This document shows positions 1 to 11,353 of a DNA stretch of 64,000 bases, piece by piece. Each line of letters starts with the position of its first letter. Position 1 is the stretch's first letter. Under the pieces are notes generated by a model. The model did no database searches, was not told where the DNA came from, and was given only the letters and a program-made list of their open reading frames with translations. The stretch lies in NCBI GenBank assembly GCA_963921425.1, contig OY992838.1, positions 10,292,001-10,356,000 of the forward strand. Direction: 5' to 3'. Source of the stretch: Dryas octopetala. Taxonomy: Eukaryota; Streptophyta; Magnoliopsida; Rosales; Rosaceae. Position numbers and translations under genes: made by a program.

Positions 1-560
1 TTATGTTAATAGTCAAAGATCATCCTTACAAAAAATTGGCTATATCGGAATTCATCTACCCATTCGATTATCATTAGAAAAACCACAATCGTTCATTAAT
101 TCGACCACCGTTATGTCATTTTTACATCTCCGATTAAGCTAATTTTTTGCAAGAATTCTCTTTGAGTGGGGAACTAAAACTTGAACGATTCGGATCGTTG
201 AAAACACGATCGATATGTGAACTTCTACATATAAATACACTTGAAGAGTATAATTCTAATAACTTTTCCGTTGAAACCTTGTTGTTTCCATAATTATGAA
301 GACCACAACGTGATTTCAACAATTTGATCCGTTCATTTTCTATGTTCATAGTCAAAGATCATCCGTACAAAAAATCGGCTAAATCGACATTCATCTACCC
401 ATTCGATCATCATTAGAAAAACCATGATCGTTCATTAATTCGACCACCATTATGTCACTTTTACATCTCCGATTAAGCTAATTTTTTGCACGAATTATCT
501 TTGAGTGAGGAACTAAAATTTGAACGGTTCGGATCGTTGACAACACAATTGCATCGTTTG
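1..560. repeat. Two tandem partial copies of a palindromic MITE core
   Basis: The segment from about position 10 to 225 is repeated from about 349 to 550 at an offset of 339 bases, with scattered substitutions. Both copies carry the motif set seen in MITEs elsewhere in this window: 'gatcatcc.tacaaaaaat.ggct', a 'cccattcgat' stretch, then 'ttttacatctccgattaagctaa' and 'cggatcgttga'. The copies are incomplete at the window edge. No believable gene lies here; short reading frames across it are chance. Confidence 0.6.
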
Positions 561-784
561 TTTATAAAAATATGTAATAAAATATATAATAAAACATATG
601 TACATTTATGTTTTATTATAGTTGTAATGTTGTATATAATTTTAAAAGTTTATTATTTATGGTATTACACTATTACTAACATAATAGTATTATAGAATAA
701 CTTAATAAGCATATTAATAATTTATTGAAGTAAACAAACGAAAAAGCTATTAAATATGTTATGATTCACAAACTTATCAAATAA

Positions 785-880
785 ACTGGTCAGTTCAGTT
801 GGTTGAGAGTTGAAGTTTATTATGTGAGGTCTCATGTTCAAATCACAACATAGCCAAATCTTTTTTTTTTTTTTTTTAAC
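785..880 (+). repeat. Possible tRNA-derived SINE remnant
   Basis: A box A-like stretch (cagttggttgagag, near 797) is followed about 35 bases later by a box B-like GTTCAAATC (836-844) and then a run of T from about 860. The order and spacing resemble the internal RNA polymerase III promoter of tRNA-derived plant SINEs. It does not fold as a full tRNA, and I see no flanking target-site duplication, so this is tentative. Confidence 0.3.
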
Positions 881-889
881 ATATATATG

Positions 890-1126
890 TGTCTAAACAG
901 GCTTTGGGCCTATTTGGGCCGCCCGTTTGGGCCTAGCCCGGCCCGGCCCTCCAAGCCCGCAAGCCAAAGCCCGATGGGCGGGCCTTGGGCTTGTGTATTA
1001 AAGCCCAAGCCCGGCCCGGCCCGGCCCGAAAGCCCTATTGGGCTTCTATCATTCAAGCCCGAGCCCGGCCCGAACCCGAAAAATTTGAGCCGGGCTAGCT
1101 CGGCCCGGCCCATTGCCGACCCCTAG
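890..1126. repeat. GGCCC-rich repeat, probable end of a hAT-type element
   Basis: The DNA here is dense in GGCCC, GCCCGGCCC and GGGC words, in sharp contrast to its A+T-rich surroundings. The right edge reads ...GCCGACCCCTA; its reverse complement, TAGGGGTCGGC, looks like the TAGGGGT ends of hAT MITEs such as the one at 13821-14468. I could not find the partner end or an 8-bp duplication. The reading frames on both strands arise from the repeat and are not genes. Confidence 0.45.
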
Positions 1127-2493
1127 CAACAATAGCCATGACTTTGAGATCTGAAGATAAATATCGCTGTGTTTTATTTGATATGTTATGGTGAAAATGT
1201 CACATAAGTTGGAAAATTTGGACTATATATCACTGGTTTATTTGATATGTGTGCTACTCCACAAAGTAGGCATATCTCAAATGGGGAGCTGCTATGCTAT
1301 AATTTGGAACAAATTTGGTTTTTTTCAATTCCAATATACCAAAATGTTCTCACGCTATTTAGAGATGGGGGCGGATCTGTGTCATATTTTTGACACAATA
1401 TTTGACACAAGTTTTCAACGGGGCCGCTCCTAAACCCTAATCTCATTTCTCATCTCATATTTGGGTTGTGATGTAACATCCTGGTCTAGTATTGACCAAT
1501 TGGCCCTTTATTCAATGTTAAATAGACTATGAGCCGGTTCGTGGGCCTAGCCCATGAGAAGTCAAATTTCTTTTATTTTCTTCTCTCTTCTATCTTCTCC
1601 AAATTTTAGTTTTTTCATTTTTTCTCTTATACTATCATTTTTCATTGAAAGTTTCATTTATTTATTTCTTGTTACCTAAACTCTTTTTTTTTTTTAGCCT
1701 TTTCTCTTTGTAAGTTTTAAATTTTCTTTACTTGAGGAAAAGTACATAGTATTACAAATTTAAGACCAAAAGGAGCACTACACCTGTCAAACCTGAAGCT
1801 CGAATAACAAAAACAGGTAGTGATGACTCAAAATCAAGAACCCAACAGAAATGTGACAAAGATGTGAGGGGAGGGGGTTGTTGAGGGCCTAAGCTTAGCC
1901 ACTGCTCATAGAGTCATAGAAAATTACCAAATTCTTAATTAACAAGGTTTGCTTTAACTATGATTGTTCTTGTACCTTTCAAGGGGAGGGGAGGGGTTGT
2001 CGAGTGGGGTGGGTTGGGTTAGGTTCTCGGGGTTGTTGTGTTATCCCGAATTTCACATGCGCTGGGGAGCTTTAGGATACTTAAGCAAGATTTAGGAATT
2101 TAAAATACAACTTTAGTTAGCACTTTAGTAAAAAAAAAAAACCTGGAGAGGATATTGTTATACCCTCATCAAGTAAGGCTTAGGAATCCAAAATTCAACT
2201 TCAATTAGCACTTTTGGTCCTTACTATTGTTGAATATATTTGGTTAAGGGCTTAGAATTTTTTTTTCTTTTATTTTAATTATTGGAAACTTTTCAGATGT
2301 AAAGTAAATATTGATAAACCTCAATCATGCTCCATAAATATAAGTCCCATTAATTATTTAGTCCTCTGAAACCAACCTACTCACCATTAAAATGGTCTAA
2401 ATTACAAGCCAACAAACTGAAAAAGAAGAAAAGAAAGCACTGCCTCTGTCCTGGCAAGTAACCAATTAATCAACACTCCACAAAGCCTATGAA
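1127..2493. other. Intergenic, no gene recognised
   Basis: This stretch is A+T-rich with T-rich runs (1555-1740) and a few G-rich patches (1868-2040). I see no coding pattern, no RNA gene and no complete mobile element. The last 100 bases are probably the 3' untranslated region of the blue copper gene to the right. Confidence 0.5.
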
Positions 2494-3571
2494 TCAAAGA
2501 AGCAACATACACAAAGCAACCCAAGTAAGAGTCAAGAAAGCCACAACAGGAGAGGCAGAGAGACTAGTCCCTGCACCTGTGGATGTGGGTGTGGTGCCTG
2601 AAGCTGCAGGGGTGTTAACAGTGGTGGTGGTGTTGCTGCCAGAAGAAGAGGCTACAGTCACAGAAAGCTTCATGCCCATCCCACAGTGCCCAGCAGCACC
2701 ACAAATGAAGTAGTGAGTCCCGGCGGTCTTGAGAGGGATGGTGGTGGCGCCACTGCTGTCACTTGTGATTGAATTCCCCACACTGCATGTGTTGTAGTCA
2801 CTACCACTCACTTCCTCCACTGTGTGTGATCCACTTCCATAGTTGAACACTACCATGTAAAAAGAAAATAAAATTAGGAAACAATGAAACATAGATATAA
2901 TTTAAGTTTAATTATAAGCCAAGATTTGGGGTTACATTCTTAATTTCTCTCAAATCTTATCTTACTGGACAATTTAATTAACGACCTAGCAATGTTATCA
3001 AATTGTGAATCTTGATATTTTGAAAGAAAAGAAAAGTGGGTAGGGCTATAGTCCTTACAGACCCTAGGATAGGTCCATCACTGTGAATCTTGATTTATGG
3101 TCTTATAATTAACATAACATTCTTAATTATGTTGTAAACAAAAGAATATTATCCAACATTCTCTTGTCCAACAGTTTAATTGGTATGATATATATGTCGT
3201 CGAACTGTAAATACGGAATCATACATAGATGTATCAATAATTTAGATTCACAGTTAACAACAAAACATACAATTTTCATGTCTCATAAGAAAACATTTTT
3301 CTGTAAAATACATGTGGTTTTTGAAGTATGTATGGCATTTATTTGTTTAAACATGCATCTATATGTAGAATGGAATTAGCTAAGAGGTAATTAAGCGTTT
3401 ACCTAGGCTGTCACCAACTGCAAAGGTCTTGCCACTAGTCCAAGTGCTATAATCAACACCGCTAGCCCAGCCAGAAGTGTCTCCAACAGTGTAGACAGTG
3501 GCTAAGCTTGGCATCATGACCATGCAAAATACTAGGACAATACCCAAAATTCTGGCCCCTGTGCTTGCCAT
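2494..3571 (-). CDS. Blue copper protein, uclacyanin/plantacyanin type
   Basis: Two exons, 3403-3571 and 2494-2849, joined across a GT..AG intron with phase kept, encode 174 residues. The start at 3571 gives a signal peptide (about 1-24, ending PSLA). The phytocyanin domain follows (YTVGDTSGW...). All copper ligands are present: H65, C106, H111 and the axial M116 in C-x4-H-x4-M spacing, so this is the methionine-type site and not the stellacyanin glutamine type. C78 and C112 would form the usual disulphide. A Ser/Thr-rich linker (about 124-156) and a hydrophobic tail (157-174) indicate arabinogalactan-like glycosylation and a GPI anchor at the plasma membrane or wall. The single intron within the copper domain is usual for the family. 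The role is inferred to be electron transfer or redox work in the apoplast. By position it matches Arabidopsis At1g72230. Confidence 0.93.
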
Positions 3572-3676
3572 TTTGGGCAAATATGAGTCTATGAGGGAGC
3601 TGATCAGAAAACAGAGAAGGAAATTAAGAGAAAAGAAGAACCCTTTTGTGATAATAATTCTATAGAGTAGGAGCCC

Positions 3677-3684
3677 CTTATATA
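3677..3684 (-). promoter_or_regulatory. Probable TATA box of the blue copper gene
   Basis: On the minus strand TATATAAG stands 106 bases before the start codon at 3571. This is a canonical plant TATA word at a plausible distance for a short 5' leader. There is no evidence beyond position and sequence. Confidence 0.5.
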
Positions 3685-6600
3685 ATAGTGTAAAGGGTTG
3701 GAGTAAGTAGAGTTTGGTCCATTTAATTCCATTGCAATGCAAAAGTTCTGCAAAGGAACTCATTGCATGGGGATGACTTAGGTTAGACTTCATACCTAAT
3801 GCTTGTGATAATGTAGGTAGTGGATAATGTTGTCTTTCAAACTAATTCATTAGTTTAATTAAGCACCAAAATGGACCAAATTAATTACATATGATCAAAG
3901 GGTTCATCATCAAATTAAAAAAGGTTCATCTTTTTTATATGGCTTTGTTGGTAGACCCTTCATCTCTTTAATAATGGATTGTGAACTAAGAAAAGAAATA
4001 AATGCTTTCAAGATAAACTGACATGCTAAGTTTGGGGTTTATATTAGACTTTTCATTAGATTGATACCATGTGCAAGCATGAAAAGAACTAGACCTTACT
4101 AATACTTCTTTCAGTTATTTATTTTTTTATATTTTATTCTTGTCCAAGGTAAAATTAATTCCAAACGAATGAAGGTTGGAAAGTCACATCTGTGAGCAAA
4201 ACGGTTCACCTAACAAGTGAGTAGAAGTCGTCATGGGCATGATTTTCTGTTTGTGAATTGTGCATGAGTGCATGACCCAAATAAAAACATGTGGGTCCCA
4301 CCACATGCCAAACTTTTCAAGAGTCATCAGTGTGTCACTTTCGATGTGGGTTCGATGACTTAGGGTTTGGTAAGGGCTGTTAGGGTCCATGGTGTTCCAC
4401 CACCTGCCCTTGAAAGGCCCAACCCATTTGATCTGGCAAGCTTCATTACTCACCTAAAAGGTTGCCAATTTTAAAACTGACAAAAGTCTTAAATCCTAAA
4501 ACCCTAAAACGCATATTTTTGAAACTTCAAACTTCAAACCTCAGTTGTGGAAAAATATTTTTGAAAAGCAATCATTTTTTGTTTACATTTAAAACTTTTA
4601 ATTTTTTTTTTTAGAGTTTTAGAAATCTAACTTTCTAATAATGCTCGAGCTTTAACTCCTTTTAAGTAGTGTTCAAACCATTCTTGAATAGTGCTCAAGT
4701 TGAACACTATTCAAGGGTTATATTCCCAAAACTATTCAAAAAGGCTAGGGAAAAAACTTAGATTAGATTTGGCAAATATCCCATTGGGGAAAGTTGCTAA
4801 AACTTGTAAATTTGTAAAGCCAATTTTATATAAAATATTAAAATCCTACTTTGAACCACAACAGTTAATTTGCAAAAGCACTTCCAGCCTTCGGTAAGAA
4901 ATAGACTAGGGTGTGCCTTAAGATGGCCGTCTCCTGTCCCCCCTGCCGGAGGGGAACCTGCTCCTAGGTCGCCGCTCTGCTGCGTCTGGCCCGTCCTTTA
5001 GGCACCTTTGGAAGGCAGGGAGTGTGACAACGAAACAAGGGATTCAGCTACTGGCTTGTTTAAGCCAGGAGAGAATCGAAATTGGACAATATCCAGAGCT
5101 GTATATCATTTGTACCTGGACACAGTAAATCCAATCCAAAACAAATCCAGAAAGTCTCCGAAGCATAATGCCAGACCTAATTCTTAGGTAACATCTCAAC
5201 ATCAAGAGCATCCAGCCCTGCCTATTTGTTATTTACGCCTCCACCAATTTTTGTTTTGTTTTGGTTTTGTTTTGTTTTTTTTTAAATGGAAGGCCCTGCA
5301 GTTCACACTAAAAAATGTGTGCAAAAATTACAAAATTTTCTTTCATAGGCTAGAGGGATTTTTTGTTGATGTTCATTGTCATGGGTTGTTGAATACTGAT
5401 AATCTAGGAAGAACCTAAAAGAGAGAGACTTGATTATGATACCATGTTTATTTCTTTTTGGATGAAGATTATGATACCATGTTGGATGAATGACAATAAG
5501 ATCTCAAAAATAAATAATAAATAAACATCTAACCCAAAAGTGACATTGCCATATAAAGTATCACTTCAAATCCTAATTTGAAATATATGTTACAGACACC
5601 AAAACAGTGTCTCTTTGCCTGTTGGATTGCACCATTTCATACTAATTCGAGTTGAAAGAGTTGAGACTACCAATATCGCCATTTTGATCTACCACTGAAT
5701 CAATAGTAAAATCATTTTATAGGCAAATAAAATCTGAAGGGTGCAGAATTGAAGTTATCAAACTAGAATATCTAAACTAAAAGTCATTCTCTTGTAATAA
5801 CTTAAAAGTTGGAATCCATTTTTGAATTCCATTTGCATGCAAGCACTTTTGCACTACGTAATCTAAAAGTTACGTGATTCCTTGCATCAAAATTAAGAGA
5901 CTAAATATTTGGTAGTACATGCAGCTCAGTTTATCAAAACTATGGTCACTGCTTAAGGGTGAGCCTACATAACCAGCAGTATGTCCCCTAGGGCCCTAGA
6001 AACCTTCTTTAAGTACCAAGTGATGGAAGCCCCTGAATATAGCGCAAAAAAACAAGGTGAGAATCTCACTAAGTACGCATGAAAAGTCCAAGTAAGAATA
6101 CACAGTGTTCCTGCAAAAGAGAGGGAGGTAGAGAGATTATTTAAACACTGTGATGGTTTTTCAAAGAGTAAATATTTGTCTAACAAAAATGCTTGATTCA
6201 CCAAACAAGAGCTTGCATATATCATGCATGATCATAATTATTGCAAGTAAGCTGCAAAAATATTCCACCTTACTCTCTCTCCTAAGATTAGAAGTGTGAA
6301 ATTATGTAAATGTACGTAGTTCCCAAACTTATTGTTTACCCTTTTCGCAGATTTGTCTACCACTAATAAAACAACACAAACCTCCTGGTAAAGGTCAACG
6401 GTGTGGCTAAGCAATAAAAGGATTAACAAGCAATGTCTTGTAGGAAAGAAATATGAAAAAATAAAGAAAATTTGGTGTCTTGGATTTAGGTTTTTCCAAC
6501 ATTCACTGCAGAACATGCAGGAAAGAAAATTTTCAACTGTATGTTAGCAAGCAAATTCTTCTAGAAGATCAAGACAACCACTAGTTCTTGAATGCACTTT

Positions 6601-7154
6601 TCCTGAATCATTAACCAGAAGTCCAGAACCCTAGGTTATTAATGAATCATATAGTTTGGAAATCCAAAGCAGAGAGAGATTCTAACATATTTTATAAGCT
6701 TTAAGATGTAAAGAGTATCAAAAATGAGGGCAAGATGAGAGGTTGGTTCAGTGCAGCATTGAAGACCAGCAACTGAACCAGTCACGAGGTCCACAAAAAC
6801 TCTATGTGAACATGAATAAAGTCCACAAAAATAAAGGCATTGAGAAAAGCCAAACGTGACAACCTCCCTTCAACTTTGGGTCAATGAGTCATTTGAAAGA
6901 ATACCCACTTTACTTTTAATCTATGCAATTAAACTTTCTTGTGAACCAACAAAAAAGGAATGCAATAGTTCACCCAAAGACCTAACTAGTGATTACTAAA
7001 ATGTATATTACAAAGCTAGACAAAAAAATTGAGCAGGCATACAACATAACTAGCTATATCAGTTTGAAACAAGCAGAACACAATCTAAAGAGAGGACATA
7101 CCTTAACAAACATGATGTGAAGAAAACACAGAAATTTCATTGTGCCCCCCAAAT
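3685..7154. other. Intergenic; includes a GC-rich patch at about 4915-5060
   Basis: No gene was recognised. Reading frames here (for example on the minus strand at 4184-4453 and 5965-6516) have no recognisable domain and are probably chance. The patch at 4915-5060 is strikingly rich in G+C (runs such as cctgccggaggggaacc) compared with its flanks, yet has no open frame that I recognise. The part next to 7154 is probably the 3' untranslated region of the ribonucleoprotein gene. Confidence 0.45.
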
Positions 7155-9917
7155 TCACTTTTCATCATTGACATCTGTGTTCACTTGCTCAACAGTAGAA
7201 TTCAATTCAGTAGATTTATCACCCAACTGTGAACTCTTTGGTGTTGGAACTTTAACAAATTGTTTACTACGTGCCACACGAATTCTTCTTCCCATAAGCA
7301 TCTGCAGACCAAAAACTTATAAGGGAATTCTTCACTTTAAAATAGCCTTCTAAAAATCCAATAGGGAATGCAGTTGAGAATTTGAACGTTTCATGCCCTA
7401 GTCATGATTTAAAAACATAAATTCAAATGATTGAGCACAATTATCAAACAGAAAATCACCTTCCCCTGGAAAGCAGAAAGGGCATCCTCAGCCTCTTTCT
7501 TGGATTTGAAGCCCACAAATCCATATCCTGAGGACCTTCTGGGATTATCTTGGAATACAACGTCTGCGTTAACAACATTACTACCCTCTGAATTAAAAAG
7601 CTCCTTGAGATCTTTAGCTCTTACTTCATATGCCAAATTTTCCACATACAAATTGAATGTTACTGGCTTGGGAGGAGGGGGAATCTTCTGCTTTTTTGGC
7701 CTGGCATAAGCCATCCTTATAACACGACCCTCGAATTCCTGTAAATTATTCCAAAAAATAGGAGAATCGTTTAGTACACAATATGGCAAGGAAGCAAGAT
7801 AAGTAATCACATATTTAGTTGCTCAAAATATAGTGGAACAAATATAAAATTAACTTGTAGTCTTGTAGAACTTTTTCAGAGCAAAAAAACTTGTTGAACT
7901 TTTGTTTTCTTTATCTAGCATATTTCCAAAAGTGAAAGAGACAACACAAATAAACTCGGAAAAATTTCAAGAAGGTCCCTGAAGGGCCTGAACATAACTC
8001 ATTTTTTACATTGGTTCTTGAACTTCAAATGAGACACTTAACCCCCTAAACTATCATTGGTGTGTTTAGTTGGTCCTTATCGGACCTTTTGTTAATTTAT
8101 TTTAACAGTAGTCACATGAGTAGCATATCATCTGGTTCCCTAACCTATAATCGGCTACACCTCCTCCTCCACTGCCTACCACCACTGCCTTCTTCCCTCT
8201 CCATTTTCCTAAAACCTCTTCTCATCTCCACCACCACTGTCACTCCATTCTTTTTTCGGACTGAACTATTGCTCCATTGAAGCACCTCCCTATCCCATGT
8301 TGTACAATTCTATTCCCTTTACTTCCTGGACTCCCCTCTCACTTTCTCCTCTTTTGACTATTCGCCACTCTTCCTCACTCTCCTCCTATCACCAAAACTT
8401 TTATAGAAGAAGAATAAGAAGAACGAACGAACGAAATGGGTGAGGAAACTAAAGATTGAAATTGAGAAAAAGGCTTCCACAACTCCAGCAGTTGATGCCA
8501 GAGTAGCTCTGCTTGTTGAACAATGATTAAGGTACGCACAATAGAATTAAGAAGATCACAAAACAGTGGTAGAGGTGGAAGACGGATAAGAAGAAAGTGA
8601 AGGAATGAGATGGTGCTAAAAGCATGGCACCATGAGAGAGAGTATGGCACATAGATGTTTTAGCATGACGATGATAATGGAGGTTCATAGCAGTGCAAGC
8701 CTCCAAGCCATAACAATTTATGCTCTTTCAGTGACTGACTGACTGACTTTTTCTCTACAAAAGGAGAGATGAAACAATAGATCTCAATCTCAAGGAATAG
8801 GATAACACTTATGCCCTTAAGTATTCATGTGCTACTCACATAAGAATGACAGTTCAAAGTCTTGCATTTTGAAGTTAAGACCAATGTGGAACACAGGTTA
8901 AAGTCCCTCCAATAAACTCAGCTCCAATACATGCACAATCGCGCAAACGCAAACACAAAACAAAGAACTAAAGTTTTCTTCTTGTGGTTTCAGAAAGCAA
9001 TAAATATTTTTTTTGGTAGAAAAAAGCAACAAATTTTCAAAACCAAGACAACAAACACAAAACAGTCATGTAGATAAGTAGAATACTAGGTCACTCCAGA
9101 ATACGTACTTAGTTCACTCAGGTTTCATATAGTGAAACATTACAAAATTTCCAAATTTGAAAAGCTTTTCCAATTAGCAGTCTTTCTCACTGACCAAACC
9201 GAACATAAAACAAAAATTACAAGAAAAAAAGATTTGCAGAAGCTAACAGAACCCAATATGCTTACATACGATTCGAGATTATTGCGAGCCTCAAGAGCCT
9301 CCTCTGGCGAACCCATAGTTACAAATGCCAAACCCCTGTTTTTGGTCTTGTTATACATAGCCAGCTTAGCCACCAAACACCAAACCAACAAAAACCCACA
9401 TCAGTAAAATAACCAAAACCAATCAAAGAGAATCATCAATTATTAATACTGAATAACAAAGAGACCGCTTCAAAGTAAAGAAGGGAAAAATGAAAACCTC
9501 AACGTCAAGGACCGTGCCGTACTTCTCGAACAGAGTACGAATGTCTTCAGGGGTACAAGTCCAAGGCACATTCTGGGCAAGCAATCTCGTATCAGAAAAC
9601 TCTTCGGTCTCTGGCTCCACCAATACTGGGCTAACCTCTTCGGTCTCTGGCTCCAGCACTGGGCTTTCAGCAATTGCTTGTTCTTGGGCAGTAGAGGATA
9701 GTTGGAAAACGAAACCGCCAACCCTTTTGGTCCTAATGGAAGAGGTGCGACTGTGGGCGTGTGAGAGAGAAAGAGAGAATGAGAAAAGAGACCCAGAAAC
9801 AGAGAGACTCGTAGTGGGTGTGTGTTTGGAGAGGTGTAGTGGGTTTTTGAGAGAAGATAGAGTTGTTAGGAGGAGTTGTTGTTCGGTGGGGAAACAAAGA
9901 TGGCGAAGCAAAGCCAT
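7155..9917 (-). CDS. Chloroplast RNA-binding protein with two RRMs (33-kDa ribonucleoprotein type)
   Basis: Four exons, 9498-9917, 9266-9364, 7460-7738 and 7155-7301, all phase 0 with GT..AG introns, give 314 residues. The first ~75 residues are rich in Ser, Leu, His and Arg and poor in acid, as in a plastid transit peptide. An acidic stretch with a duplicated SPVLxxPETEE unit (about 85-106) follows, as in chloroplast cpRNPs. RRM1 has RNP2 (RLLAQNVPW, 111-119) and RNP1 (NRGLAFVTM, 149-157). RRM2 has LYVENL (203-208) and SGYGFVGF (243-250). The frame is open further upstream to 10118, but the ATG at 9917 gives the plausible transit peptide and family length. The protein resembles Arabidopsis At2g35410, as I remember it (308 residues). 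The role is inferred to be binding, stabilising or helping edit plastid transcripts. Intron 3 (1.5 kb) holds degenerate repeat-like DNA. Confidence 0.92.
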
Positions 9918-10921
9918 GGCAAGAATGTTGGCTGTGTCTGTTAAGCAGAGCTCGAACCTCCAAGTTCGGAAGGTGTATGAGCTTTTGGATAAGCAAGTAT
10001 TTTGGGGTATTTCTTGGCCAAAAAAAAAAAGTATTTTGGGGTATTTGGAATTTGGATCAGGTGGAACTGTGGAAGAACAGGCCGAAAAAGACCGAGTGGG
10101 AGACTGGCAAGGTTCCAACCAAAACGATGTCGTCAGTAAGTTAAACGGTGCCGTACCAGCCTCGGACTGTGGGCTGTGATTGAAGTAGGCTATGGGCTTT
10201 GATTTTAGAAATATACTTGAGAGAGAAATTCTGTGGGTTGGGCTAGTTGTGGGCTATAACTAGCCCAACCAGCCTCGGACTAGTTTAGTGGCTGGTAAGG
10301 ATTTCATAATTTTTTATCGCGGGCAATTCTGACATCAGAAGTATTTGTGAATATTTGTTGAAGTGTTAAATAGTGTGGATGGAGATATACTACAGTTTGA
10401 GTTTATACATGTTGCACCATCCAACTTGGTTTAGGCAATACCACACCCATGACCACTGACCAGAGAAGGCTACCCCTATAATCTCACCTCTGATAAAACG
10501 ATAATATAATAGTTTCAAAAGAGCTAGCTTAATCCATCACATATTTGACTTGCACAACCAAGCAATAAAAGTGAAGCCAAGCATGACATGTCCCAAAAAG
10601 TAAATTTTGACATATCTAATATTTACATTCCCCAAAGAGTCAATTTCGACATCTCTGATCTTCCTCAAAAATGTGTTCCCTTCTGAATTCTATGAGTTGT
10701 ATGTATGGCTAGGCCTTAAAAACTCAAGAGAGAAGAAAAGAGCAGAAAAATGCCCATTCACTAAAAGACTTAGCAAATGACTCTTACATACAAATTGGTT
10801 AGTCATTCCAAATTCTGCAATCTTAAGCCCAATCAATCATATGCCATCCTGAATACCAAAAAAAAAAAAAAAAAATACAAATGAGAGGTGATTCACATCA
10901 GACTATTCGAACAGTTTTCTA
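9918..10921. other. Intergenic between the RNA-binding protein and coiled-coil genes
   Basis: This holds the 5' leader and promoter of the ribonucleoprotein gene on its left and the 3' untranslated region of the coiled-coil gene on its right. A-runs occur at 10021-10030 and 10859-10876. No further gene was recognised. Confidence 0.5.
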
Positions 10922-11315
10922 TTACTTCTTATGCATTCTAGAGTTGGGGGAGTTGCAGCGCAAAGGTGATAGGGGCTGTCTTGCTGATTCTTGGTCATGG
11001 AAATCAATCTTCCCCTGAATTGGGCTGCTCATCATAGTTGAGCTAGATTTTCGCTTATTTGACTGCAAAGGAGAAAGCATAACATAAGATCCTTCATTCA
11101 TAAATCATGATGGACATGTTAAAGAAGTATATCAAACTTGAGCATACAAATCTGCCTTTCTCTCACCTTTGCAGATGCGCTGTCAGTATGTTTTCCACCA
11201 GAACCAGAATGGTTTCTTTCCTTGTGGTACAGCCTCAGTAATCTTTTGTTCTCTTCATCTAGAACTTTGTTTTCTTCAAAAAGCAATTTGACCTACATAC
11301 ATCATAAATATGGGA

Positions 11316-11353
<38 letters not shown>

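Noticed and set aside
887..1126. Open frames in the GGCCC-rich stretch.
   Set aside because: The repeat lacks stop codons in several frames because of its composition; the peptide is Pro/Ser/Gly low complexity.
7960..8700. A mobile element in intron 3 of the ribonucleoprotein gene.
   Set aside because: The stretch looks repeat-derived ('gaaggtccctgaagggcc'), but I could not find matching ends or a target duplication.
9490..10179. A 229-residue plus-strand frame opposite exon 1 of the ribonucleoprotein gene.
   Set aside because: It is the antisense shadow of a well-supported exon and has no domain.
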